Part shown: one piece after another, positions 23,605 through 31,884 of the stretch
How the letters are laid out: each line of letters starts with the position of its first letter
Numbering within the stretch: position 1 is the stretch's first letter
DNA from: Rhodococcus rhodnii
GTDB lineage: Bacteria > Actinomycetota > Actinomycetes > Mycobacteriales > Pseudonocardiaceae
Assembly (NCBI GenBank): GCA_000720375.1
Contig: JOAA01000012.1
Coordinates: 256,957-320,956 of the forward strand
DNA: 64,000 nt
Reading direction: 5' to 3'
Notes under the pieces: model-generated
What the model saw: the letters and a program-made list of their open reading frames with translations, nothing else
Databases searched by the model: none
What the model was told of the DNA's origin: nothing
Made by a program: the position numbers and the translations under genes

Positions 23605-25239
23605 ATGCCCGGACATGGTTTACCACGCCGGCTCATCGCTTTGCCTTGTGCCGCCGTGGCTCTGCTCGCCGCGTGTGGCAACCCGCCGGCCTCGCCATCG
23701 GAAGCCAAGCAGAACGTCAAACTGATCGACTCGACACCGCCCGCGGCCGGCCCGCTGGCCCAGGCGACCTGGTTCATGGCCAAGGAGCCGTCCACTCTGG
23801 ACCTGGACAACGACGGCGCAGGCGCCAACAGCGACCTGATCCTGTCGAACGTCTGCGAGCGGCTCGTCCAGCTGCAGCCCGACCTGACGATCAAACCTGG
23901 TCTGGCCGAGAAGTACGAGTGGACAACCCCGAACACCCTGACCTTTACCATTCGGTCCGGTGTGACGTTCCACAGTGGAGCGACGCTGACCGCTGACGAC
24001 GTGGTGTGGAGCCTGCAGCGGCACGCGGCCGACGGCGCCAACGAGTCGGACGAGTTCACCGGCGTGACGTCGATCGCGAAGACCGCGGAGAACCAAGTCA
24101 CGGTCACGCTCAAGCAACCCGACGCGGTCTTCTTGCAAGCCATGGCAGGGGACGGCGGCGTTGTGCTGGACCGCAAGGCAGTGGAGTCGCAGGGCGACGC
24201 CTACGGCACGCCGCGCGGCAAGGACGCGTGCTCAGGGCCGTTCAGTCTGCAGGCGTGGAACTCCGGCCAGAACATTGTGCTGGCCAAGTTCGACAAGTAC
24301 TGGAACACCAGCAGGGCGGCGAAGACCAGCAAGATCACCTTCCGCTGGGCTGACGACGACGCGCTGGTGAACTCCCTGGTCACGGGGGCGGGCGACGGAA
24401 CGTACCTGGAGAACATCTCCTCGGCGACCCGGCTGGCGACCGGCGGCACCACGACCGTCAGCCAAGGCCCGGACACTCGCGTCTGGAGCCTCATGGTCAC
24501 CGAACGCGGTGCTCTCAGTGATGTCCGGCTGCGCAAGGCTTTGTCGCTCGCGATCGATCGTGAGGGCGTGTCCCGCGCCGCGCTCGCCGGGTTCGGCGCG
24601 CCAGCCAAGGAACCCGTCGGACCCGGTGCCTGGGGTTACGAGGCCAAGACCTTCCAGGCCGCGTACGACAAGCTCGGCGGATCACCGGACAAGCCGTCCG
24701 AACAGGACATCGAAGCGGCGAAGAAGCTTGTCGCGGAAGTGCCGGACCGCAAGCCGATCGTGGTGGCCAGCGACACCACGGACGGTCGTAGCGTGATCGC
24801 GAACGCACTGGTCGACGCGGCGAAGAAAATCGGTCTCGAAGCAAGCATCACGCAGATCCCTCCTCAGCAGTACGCCGATTACTACAGCAGCAAGGAACTT
24901 CGCGCGCAGGCCGACCTGTTCACCGACGACTACTTCATCTCCAAGAACGACCCCGTCGGGTTCTACAAGAACGGCTCGTCCAAATCGACTGTCCAATGGG
25001 TACTGAAGGACCCGCGGTACGACGAGCTGATCGGCAAAGCCCGCGCGGCACTGGACGACACCGAACGAGCCAAGCTCTCGATCGAGCTCGCCAACCGCTG
25101 GGCCGACGCCATGCCATGGATATCAGTGGTGCAGAGCCCGTCCACAGTGGTCTTGGGCAACAAGGTGACCGGCGTGCCGGCCTCGGGCTGCTACCGCTAC
25201 TACCCGTGGGCCGCCGATCTCGGGGCCAAGGGGGCGTAG
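23605..25239 (+). CDS. Peptide-type ABC transporter substrate-binding lipoprotein
   Basis: A 544-residue family 5 solute-binding protein. The signal peptide ends in the lipobox LLAAC (cysteine near residue 22). The mature sequence has family blocks such as NVCERLVQLQPDLTIKPGLAEKYEW and VTFHSGATLTADDVVWSLQR. The longer open frame upstream overlaps the C45 gene out of frame; ATG 23605 is chosen for the signal peptide and an AGGA upstream. Family members bind oligopeptides, opines, nickel or glutathione; the ligand here is unknown, but a peptide-like or N-acylated compound fits the preceding amidohydrolase. Confidence 0.88.
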   Translation: MPGHGLPRRLIALPCAAVALLAACGNPPASPSEAKQNVKLIDSTPPAAGPLAQATWFMAKEPSTLDLDNDGAGANSDLILSNVCERLVQLQPDLTIKPGLAEKYEWTTPNTLTFTIRSGVTFHSGATLTADDVVWSLQRHAADGANESDEFTGVTSIAKTAENQVTVTLKQPDAVFLQAMAGDGGVVLDRKAVESQGDAYGTPRGKDACSGPFSLQAWNSGQNIVLAKFDKYWNTSRAAKTSKITFRWADDDALVNSLVTGAGDGTYLENISSATRLATGGTTTVSQGPDTRVWSLMVTERGALSDVRLRKALSLAIDREGVSRAALAGFGAPAKEPVGPGAWGYEAKTFQAAYDKLGGSPDKPSEQDIEAAKKLVAEVPDRKPIVVASDTTDGRSVIANALVDAAKKIGLEASITQIPPQQYADYYSSKELRAQADLFTDDYFISKNDPVGFYKNGSSKSTVQWVLKDPRYDELIGKARAALDDTERAKLSIELANRWADAMPWISVVQSPSTVVLGNKVTGVPASGCYRYYPWAADLGAKGA

Positions 25240-26193
25240 ATGGTCACGGTGCTCCTGCGGCGGTTCGGTGGCCTGGTGCTCACCCTCGTCATCAGTTCGT
25301 TCGTGATCTTCGCGGGCATGTATGCCGCACCGGGCGACCCGGTGACGTTCCTGATCGGCAACCCCGAGAACCTCACCCCGGACAGGATCGCCGCGGTGCG
25401 CGCCGAATACCACCTCGACCAGCCGTTCCTGGCGCAGTACGCGCTCTGGGCCACGGGCGTACTGCGCGGCGACCTCGGCACGTCGATGTTCTACCAGCAG
25501 CCGGTGTCCGACCTGCTGTCGTCGCGGCTGCCGATGACGCTCACGTTGGTGGCGATGGCTTCGGTGCTGTTCATCCTGATCGGCGTCGGGTTCGGCGTGC
25601 TTTCCGCGCTGCGCAGGGGAACCGCGGTCGACTCGGCGGTCACCGGCTTCACCACGTTCATCAACTCCGTGCCGAACTTCGTGATCGGCTTGGTGCTCGT
25701 GGCGATATTCGCGGTGCAGCTGCGCTGGTTCCCGGTGGCAGGCGACGGCGAGGGCTTCGCCGATCGGCTGTACCACTTGACGCTGCCCGCGATCTCGCTC
25801 GCCCTCGGGTCGATCGCGCTGATCAGCCGGGTCACCAGGCAGACCATGGTCGAACAGCAAAGCCTCGACCACGTCGAGGCAGCACGCAGTTACGGCCTGA
25901 GCACCCGTCAAATCGTGCTACGACACGTGCTCCGCAACTCACTGGGGCCAGTCGTGACCATGTGCGGTCTGGTGGTCGCTGGAATGCTCGCCGGAACCGT
26001 GGTGATCGAGAGCGTGTTCGGGCTCAACGGCCTCGGTGGCCTGCTGGTCGAGGCGATCAACACGCACGATTTCCCGGTGGTGCAGGCGATCCTGCTCTAC
26101 ATGGTGATCGGCTACATGGTCGTCACGATCCTGGTCGACCTGGCCTATCCGCTGCTGGACCCCCGCTCGCTGGCGAGGAGTGACCGATCGTGA
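25240..26193 (+). CDS. ABC transporter permease, DppB type
   Basis: A 317-residue inner-membrane permease with six predicted helices and the N-terminal DppB signature (RRFGGLVLTLVISSFVIF, GDPVTFLIG). The cytoplasmic coupling loop (EAARSYGLSTRQIVLRHVLRNSLGP) is the EAA motif that contacts the ATPases. Its ATG follows the binding-protein stop with no gap, and its end overlaps the next permease by 4 bp. Confidence 0.9.
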   Translation: MVTVLLRRFGGLVLTLVISSFVIFAGMYAAPGDPVTFLIGNPENLTPDRIAAVRAEYHLDQPFLAQYALWATGVLRGDLGTSMFYQQPVSDLLSSRLPMTLTLVAMASVLFILIGVGFGVLSALRRGTAVDSAVTGFTTFINSVPNFVIGLVLVAIFAVQLRWFPVAGDGEGFADRLYHLTLPAISLALGSIALISRVTRQTMVEQQSLDHVEAARSYGLSTRQIVLRHVLRNSLGPVVTMCGLVVAGMLAGTVVIESVFGLNGLGGLLVEAINTHDFPVVQAILLYMVIGYMVVTILVDLAYPLLDPRSLARSDRS

Positions 26194-27026
26194 TCATTCA
26201 GGCCGTCGCGCCCATCCGTAAGACCAAGCCCTGGGTGTTCTACATCTGCCTCGGCATTCTGGGCATCGCGGTCGCCGCGGCGATCTTCGCCGACTGGGTG
26301 GCGCCGTATGACCCGTCGGCCACGGATTTCTCGGCGTTGTACCAGCAACCGACCGCCGAGCACTGGTTCGGCACCGACCAACTCGGCCGTGACCTGCTGT
26401 CCCGGGTGATCCACGGCGCCAGGCCCAGCCTGCTCGGGGCGATCGCGTTGCTGGCCTTCGCCACGGCAGTCGGTGTGCTCATCGGCATTGTCGCCGCGTG
26501 GCGCCGTGGCTGGGTCGACACCGTGCTGGCCCGGCTGACCGACGTCATGTTCGCGTTCCCTGGCCTGCTGTTCGTGGTGCTGGTGATCGCGGTGTTCGAC
26601 CGTGGCCCGGCGACCGCGGTGATCGGCATGGGGCTGGCGTTCGCGCCCGTGATCGCCAAGTTCACCAGGGCCATTGCGCTGGAAGAGCTGTCGCGGCCTT
26701 ACGTGGACGCATACCGGCTGCAGGGCGTGGGTCCGATTCCGTTGTGCACCCGGTATGTGCTGCCGAATCTGATGCCTACGTTGCTCGGCTACCTGGTGGT
26801 GCTCTTCGGCGAAGGGCTGCTCAGCTTGGCGGCGTTGAACTTCCTCGGCTTCGGTGCGCAACCGCCCAGCTCGGAATGGGGACTGATGGTCCAGGAGGGA
26901 CGCTCCGGCGTGATCCAGGGATTCGTCGGGCCGGCACTCATCCCAGGACTGGCCATCGCGATCGTCGTGGTGGCGACCAACGTCGTCGGGGTCAGGCTGT
27001 CGGACAAGCTCGCGGTGAGGACGTGA
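26190..27026 (+). CDS. ABC transporter permease, DppC type
   Basis: A 278-residue permease with six predicted helices. The periplasmic ADWVAPYDPSATDF and FGTDQLGRDLLSRVIHGARPSL are DppC/OppC hallmarks; the EAA-like loop includes RPYVDAYRLQGVGP. The GTG start overlaps the stop of the first permease (GTGA, 26190-26193). It forms the heterodimeric membrane channel with the preceding gene product. Confidence 0.9.
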   Translation: MIIQAVAPIRKTKPWVFYICLGILGIAVAAAIFADWVAPYDPSATDFSALYQQPTAEHWFGTDQLGRDLLSRVIHGARPSLLGAIALLAFATAVGVLIGIVAAWRRGWVDTVLARLTDVMFAFPGLLFVVLVIAVFDRGPATAVIGMGLAFAPVIAKFTRAIALEELSRPYVDAYRLQGVGPIPLCTRYVLPNLMPTLLGYLVVLFGEGLLSLAALNFLGFGAQPPSSEWGLMVQEGRSGVIQGFVGPALIPGLAIAIVVVATNVVGVRLSDKLAVRT

Positions 27027-27029
27027 CAC

Positions 27030-27818
27030 ATGCTGCTGTCCATTGCGGACCTGAACTTGTCCGTCGGGGAACACCAGATCCTACGCGGTGTTTCGATCGA
27101 GGTCGCCGAAGGTGAGACGGTCGGCCTGGTCGGCGAATCCGGATCGGGCAAGTCGACCACCGCTCGGGCCGCGTTGCGGCTCGTGCCTGATGGCGCACGG
27201 ATGTCCGGTGGTGTCACGGTTTGCGGCCAGGACGCGACCGATCCCATTGTGGTTCGCGAAGTCCGGCGGACCATGGCCGCGATGATCTTCCAGGAGCCTC
27301 GGTCGGTACTCAACCCGGTGCGGCGGATCGGCGATTCGGCTGCCGAACGGCTCGTACACGTGCACAGGATGAACAAGGCGGCGGCCCGGGAGCGGGTCGC
27401 CGAGCTGTTCGTCGAGGTCGGGTTGAAGGACACCAAGCGCTTGTTGCGGTGCTATCCGCACCAGCTGTCCGGCGGAATGCTGCAACGGGTGGTGATCGCG
27501 GCCGCGCTGAGCATCACCCCGCGACTTCTCCTGGCCGACGAGGCCACCTCGGCTCTCGACGTGACGACCCAGGCAGAGGTTCTTGCGTTGCTGCGCAGGT
27601 TGCAGCGGGAACGCGAGATGGGCGTCTTGTTCATCACCCACGACTTGCACTTGGCGGCCGCGTACTGCGACCGGGTCTACGTGATGAAGGAAGGTTCCAT
27701 TGTGGACCACCAGAAAGGCAGCGCGATCTTCGTCAACCCAGCCCATCCGTACACCAAGGCGCTGGCGGACGCGGTGCCGCTGCTCCCGGATCGCGACACC
27801 TCGGAGATACGATCATGA
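27030..27818 (+). CDS. ABC transporter ATPase, DppD type
   Basis: A 262-residue ATPase. Walker A GESGSGKST, signature LSGGMLQR, Walker B LLLADEATSALDV and the H-loop ITHDLHLAA are all intact. It is shorter than usual DppD proteins and lacks most of the C-terminal oligopeptide/dipeptide extension, ending soon after the HPYTKALADAVPLLP motif. It overlaps the second ATPase gene by 4 bp (ATGA). Confidence 0.9.
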   Translation: MLLSIADLNLSVGEHQILRGVSIEVAEGETVGLVGESGSGKSTTARAALRLVPDGARMSGGVTVCGQDATDPIVVREVRRTMAAMIFQEPRSVLNPVRRIGDSAAERLVHVHRMNKAAARERVAELFVEVGLKDTKRLLRCYPHQLSGGMLQRVVIAAALSITPRLLLADEATSALDVTTQAEVLALLRRLQREREMGVLFITHDLHLAAAYCDRVYVMKEGSIVDHQKGSAIFVNPAHPYTKALADAVPLLPDRDTSEIRS

Positions 27819-28645
27819 CTGCCGTCATCAGCGCGTCCGGGTTGGTCAAAGCCTTCGGTGCGACACGACATTCCCGGGGAATTGTCGCAGTGGACAACGT
27901 GAGCTTCACCCTGGGCAGGGGAAAAGCCATCGGCCTGGTCGGCGAGTCCGGATCAGGCAAGAGCACGCTCGCGCGCATGCTCGTCGGGCTGACTCGCCCG
28001 GATGCCGGCACGATCGAGATCGAAGGCCGGGTCCGGCCATGGCGGGAACGCGGCCGGGCTGCTCGACTGCGGCGCGCCAAGGAAGTCCAGATGGTGTTCC
28101 AGGACCCGTACGGATCACTGGATCGGCGGCTGACTGTGGGTGCTGCACTGCGTGATTGCCTGCGCAGACATCACTCCGACGAGTCAGCTGTCGGTGATCT
28201 GATGGACCGTGTGGGATTGGCGTCACGGCTGCTGGAGTCCCGGCCGCATCAGCTCAGCGGCGGGCAACGGCAGCGGGTCGCGATCGCCAAGGCACTCGCG
28301 GTGAACCCGTCGGTACTTGTCCTCGACGAAGCCACATCGGCGCTCGACGTGTCCGTACAGGCGCAGATCCTGGCCTTGCTGAACGAGATCCGGGTGACGA
28401 CCGGCGTCAGCCTGATCTTCGTTTCGCACGACCTCGCGGTCGTCGGCGAAGTCACCGACACCATCCTCGTGATGTACCTGGGAAATGCCGTCGAACAGGG
28501 CGAAACCGCAGATGTCCTGCGCAGCCCTCAACATCCTTACACCGAAATGCTGCTGTCGTCAGCCCCAGGGCCTGACTGGCATCCTGAACGAGTCGCCGAA
28601 CTACGCGCGGCGTTCACGGGCGAGCACGAGCGAGTGGGAGGCTGA
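27815..28645 (+). CDS. ABC transporter ATPase, DppF type
   Basis: A 276-residue ATPase with Walker A GESGSGKST, Q-loop MVFQDPYGSLD, signature LSGGQRQR and Walker B LVLDEATSALDV. The start ATG overlaps the preceding stop. A much longer open frame continues upstream in this phase, but it is the antisense-of-phase extension through the DppD-type gene and is not needed: MTAVISASGLVKAFG begins the domain. It completes a five-gene importer. Confidence 0.9.
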   Translation: MTAVISASGLVKAFGATRHSRGIVAVDNVSFTLGRGKAIGLVGESGSGKSTLARMLVGLTRPDAGTIEIEGRVRPWRERGRAARLRRAKEVQMVFQDPYGSLDRRLTVGAALRDCLRRHHSDESAVGDLMDRVGLASRLLESRPHQLSGGQRQRVAIAKALAVNPSVLVLDEATSALDVSVQAQILALLNEIRVTTGVSLIFVSHDLAVVGEVTDTILVMYLGNAVEQGETADVLRSPQHPYTEMLLSSAPGPDWHPERVAELRAAFTGEHERVGG

Positions 28646-28646
28646 C

Positions 28647-29447
28647 ATGACCAGCATGCTCTACACGCACGGTTCCACGCCGCTCTTCGCGTCCCAAGTG
28701 GACCAAAGGCTGCACTACTGCCTGCACGTACCGCGCGAGTTGCCGGATACTCCGGCCCCGCTCGTGGTGATCCAGCACGGCACCGGCCGGACAGCCCAGA
28801 AATATCGCACGGCGATGCGCGACTTCGCCGAGGAGCACAAGGTCGTGGTCCTCGCGCCGCTGTTTCCCGCCGGGCTGATCGATCCGGACGACGTGCACAA
28901 CTTCAAGTTCATCGAGTACCGCGGCATTCGCTTCGATCTGATGCTGCTGGCGATCGTCGACGAGGTCGCCGCCCGGTATCCGGTCGCCGCCGATCGGTTC
29001 TACCTGCACGGTTTCTCCGGCGGTGGCCAGTTCACGCACCGGTTTCTGTTCCTGCACCCGCACCGGCTGGCCGCGGCGTCGATCGGCGCGCCCGGCCGGA
29101 TCACCCAACTCGACGACTCGCTGCCGTGGTGGTTGGGCACCAAGGGTTTCGAGGAGCGGTTCGGGCGGTCCATCGATCTTGCCGCGGTTCGGCGCGTGCC
29201 TGTGCACATGGTGGTCGGCAGCGAGGACACCGACACGTTCGAGATCAACAACCCGGGCGAGTCGAACTGGATGAACGGCTGCGAGAAGACCGGCCGTACC
29301 CGCGTCGAACGGCTGGACACCCTGCGGCGCAACTTCGAGTCGAACGGCATCACGGTAACCTTCGACGTGGTCGATGGCGTCGGGCACAGCGGATCGGCCG
29401 TGCTGCCTGCCGTACAGAAGTTCTTCGGCTCGCTCATCGGGAGGTAG
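28647..29447 (+). CDS. Alpha/beta-hydrolase esterase (PHB-depolymerase-like)
   Basis: A 266-residue alpha/beta hydrolase. The oxyanion strand VVIQHGTGRTAQKYR and the nucleophile elbow GFSGGG are clear, with VVGSEDTDTFE and GVGHSGSAV as probable acid and histidine regions. It resembles the esterase-D/PHB depolymerase-like group but has no signal peptide, so it should act on an imported ester. Start ATG 28647 follows the ATPase stop by one base with GGGAGG five bases upstream. Confidence 0.8.
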   Translation: MTSMLYTHGSTPLFASQVDQRLHYCLHVPRELPDTPAPLVVIQHGTGRTAQKYRTAMRDFAEEHKVVVLAPLFPAGLIDPDDVHNFKFIEYRGIRFDLMLLAIVDEVAARYPVAADRFYLHGFSGGGQFTHRFLFLHPHRLAAASIGAPGRITQLDDSLPWWLGTKGFEERFGRSIDLAAVRRVPVHMVVGSEDTDTFEINNPGESNWMNGCEKTGRTRVERLDTLRRNFESNGITVTFDVVDGVGHSGSAVLPAVQKFFGSLIGR

Positions 29448-29453
29448 CACCCG

Positions 29454-30503
29454 TTGTCCTATCGTGTCGCGGTGATCAGGGGCGATGGCATCGGCCCCGA
29501 ACTGGTGGAGTCCGCGTTGGCCGTGCTCGACGCCGCGGTGGATTTCCCGATCGAGTTGATCGAGGTGAGCGGCGGCGCCGGGGCGTACCTGGAGCAGGGG
29601 ACGGCCATGTCCTCGGCCGGGCTCGAGGTGATCCGGGCGGCTGACGCGACCCTCAAAGGCCCGGTCGGGCTGCCCGACGTGCGACTGCCGGACGGCACCG
29701 AGGCCGGATTGCTCGGGGGCGTTCTGCGTAACGGCTTGGATCTCTATGCCAATGTCCGGCCGATCACGCTGTTGCCTGGCGTGCGATCGGCACTGCGGGT
29801 CGAGGATGGCATCGACTACGTGATCGTCCGGGAGAACACTGAAGGCTTGTACGCCTCGCGTGGCAAGGGCGTCGGCAATTCCCAGGCAATGGCGGACACT
29901 CTGCTCGTCACTCGGGCTGGGTGCGAGCGTATCGCGCGGTACGCCTTCGAGTTGGCGTCCAAACGGCAGGGCGCGCCGTCAGATGGCGTGCGTCGAGTGA
30001 CCTGTGTGGACAAAGCGAACGTGTTGCGCAGCATGTACTTCTTCCGCAGCGTCTTTCTCGAAGTGGCCGCCGAGTACCCGGACATCGAGGCCGAATGCAT
30101 CTATGTGGACGCTGCGGCACAGGCCTTGGTGATGTCGCCACTGCACTTCGACGTGATCGTCACCGAGAGCATGTTCGGTGACATCCTCAGCGACCTTGGC
30201 GGCGGCACGATCGGGGGAGTGGCGCTGTGCCCTGGCGGCAACATCGGCACCTCGCAGGCGTATTTCGAGCCGATCCACGGCAGTGCGCCGAGCATCGCGG
30301 GCCAAGATAAGGCGAACCCGCTCAGCCAGATCCTCGCGACCGCGATGATGTTCGACTATCTCGGTGAACAGCCGACTGGCGACCGTATTCGCGGAGCGGT
30401 GCGGGAGGCTCTGCGCAATGGTTCCGTGCGGTTGAATCCGGATGGGACAGCGACTTCCGGGACCAAGTCGGTGACCAAAGCGGTGATCGACGCGTTGGCG
30501 TGA
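29454..30503 (+). CDS. Isocitrate/homoisocitrate/isopropylmalate-type dehydrogenase
   Basis: A 349-residue NAD(P)-linked beta-decarboxylating dehydrogenase. It shows VIRGDGIGPELVESA, the substrate-loop VRENTEGLYAS (as in isocitrate, homoisocitrate and tartrate enzymes rather than the isopropylmalate version), the catalytic KANVLRSM lysine, the metal aspartates in FGDILSDLGGG and the HGSAPSIAGQDKANP nucleotide loop. It oxidises a 2-hydroxyacid with loss of the beta-carboxylate. The TTG start has GGGAGG nine bases upstream. Together with the aconitase it could degrade a citrate-like or homocitrate-like substrate by steps analogous to citrate to 2-oxoglutarate. Confidence 0.85.
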   Translation: MSYRVAVIRGDGIGPELVESALAVLDAAVDFPIELIEVSGGAGAYLEQGTAMSSAGLEVIRAADATLKGPVGLPDVRLPDGTEAGLLGGVLRNGLDLYANVRPITLLPGVRSALRVEDGIDYVIVRENTEGLYASRGKGVGNSQAMADTLLVTRAGCERIARYAFELASKRQGAPSDGVRRVTCVDKANVLRSMYFFRSVFLEVAAEYPDIEAECIYVDAAAQALVMSPLHFDVIVTESMFGDILSDLGGGTIGGVALCPGGNIGTSQAYFEPIHGSAPSIAGQDKANPLSQILATAMMFDYLGEQPTGDRIRGAVREALRNGSVRLNPDGTATSGTKSVTKAVIDALA

Positions 30504-30531
30504 TCACCACAGCGACCTTCGAGGAGTTTCC

Positions 30532-30951
30532 GTGGGACAGACCCCGCAACCGCCGAGCCTGCTGATCCGGCCGTCCGAAGTGGAGCAGGTCGACCGGGGT
30601 GCGGGCATCGTGACGTTGCCCATGGTCGGCAAGTGGAACTCGACACAGTCGTCCGTCACCACCGGGGTGACCAGCTTCGCGCCCGGTACAGGCATTCCAC
30701 TGCATTCACACAATGTGGACGAATGCGTACTCGTGCTCGAAGGCGAGGCCACGGTCACGATCGGCGAGGACGAGTTCGATGTGGACGCTGGCGTCAACAC
30801 ATGGGTACCCGCCGGTGTCCCGCATCGCTTCGTGAACCGGGGCAACTCACTGATGCGGATCTTCTGGATCTACGGCGGCCTCCAGGTGACCAGGACGATC
30901 ACCGCGACCGGGCAGACCTTCGAGCACCTGTCGGTACACGACCGTCAGTGA
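30532..30951 (+). CDS. Cupin-domain protein
   Basis: A 139-residue single-domain cupin. Motif 1 is PLHSHNVDECVLVLEGEATV, with two histidines and a glutamate as metal ligands; motif 2 is WVPAGVPHRFVNRG. It could be a small dioxygenase, isomerase or sensor of the pathway intermediate. GTG 30532 has GAGGAG upstream. Its 3' end overlaps the convergent RpiR gene by 7 bp, and it is the last gene of the + strand island. Confidence 0.82.
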   Translation: MGQTPQPPSLLIRPSEVEQVDRGAGIVTLPMVGKWNSTQSSVTTGVTSFAPGTGIPLHSHNVDECVLVLEGEATVTIGEDEFDVDAGVNTWVPAGVPHRFVNRGNSLMRIFWIYGGLQVTRTITATGQTFEHLSVHDRQ

Positions 30952-31862
30952 CTGGCCGGTTTGGCCGACTTGGCCCGAAAACCGAGCTGCTCACGCAGGG
31001 CGGTCAGCTGATGCGACGCTTCGACCGTGCGCTCACGATCACTGGCCGCCACCGCCTGCGCGAGAGCGTCCGCGAGCACAATCGCGGTCAACGGCTCCGC
31101 AGTCATGCCCGTCGGCGTGTTCGGCGCGTACAACGCGACCGTGACGTCGTCGCCGATCTCATCGACCAGTTCGTCGCTGACCAGGATGCATTTCGCGCCG
31201 ACTGTGCGGGCCCGTTCCAGCAGCACCTCGACCTCGGTCGGCAGCCGGCCGGGCACGAACACCACGACAACCTCACCGGACTCGATGTCGATCAGATCGT
31301 CGGCGAGCCGGAAACCCGTGGACTGAATGGATCGCGCATGCCGGTCCATCCGCCGCAGCTTCAACGCCAGATGCTCAGCGGCCACATAGGACGCACCCCA
31401 CCCGTAGGTCCAAATTCGCCGTGCGTCGACCAACAACCGCACGGCAAGCTCGTAGGGCCCTGCGGACACCTTGCTCCGCAACAGTTCGATCCGGTCGACC
31501 GACTCGGTGACCACGTTGTTCCAGACCTTTTCCAGGTCGCCACCGGTCGACTCGACGCGTTGCCGCGCGCGCTCCTCCGGCGGGATGTGACTGGTGAACG
31601 GCGCGGCCACCATCCCCTTGAGCTCGGCGAGTCCGGAGTAGCCGAGCCCTTGCAGTGTGCGGATCACGGTGGCGTTGCTGGTCTTCGCCTCGGCGCCGAG
31701 CTCCTGAGCCGACATGTAGAGCAGTCGCTCCGGAGTGATCGCGGACAACGACCGGCACACTCCACGCACGGCCGGGGAGAAGTCGTCCCACCCTGCCCGG
31801 ATACGCGCCCTCAGCTCGACCAACGCCGGGTTCCGTGTCGCATCCGTTACATCTTCCGCCAC
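30945..31862 (-). CDS. MurR/RpiR-family regulator with SIS domain
   Basis: A 305-residue regulator. The N-terminal HTH_6 domain (about 20-90) includes AQELGAEAKTSNATVIRTLQGLG. A SIS domain (about 125-260) with WTYGWGASYVAAEHLALKL would bind a phosphosugar or a comparable phosphorylated/acidic ligand. It is convergent with the cupin and 22 bp downstream of the MFS gene on the same strand. The GTG start has TACGAT six bases upstream, consistent with a leaderless transcript. Confidence 0.87.
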   Translation of the reverse strand: MAEDVTDATRNPALVELRARIRAGWDDFSPAVRGVCRSLSAITPERLLYMSAQELGAEAKTSNATVIRTLQGLGYSGLAELKGMVAAPFTSHIPPEERARQRVESTGGDLEKVWNNVVTESVDRIELLRSKVSAGPYELAVRLLVDARRIWTYGWGASYVAAEHLALKLRRMDRHARSIQSTGFRLADDLIDIESGEVVVVFVPGRLPTEVEVLLERARTVGAKCILVSDELVDEIGDDVTVALYAPNTPTGMTAEPLTAIVLADALAQAVAASDRERTVEASHQLTALREQLGFRAKSAKPASH

Positions 31863-31884
31863 GTCTGTATCGTACAGTACAACG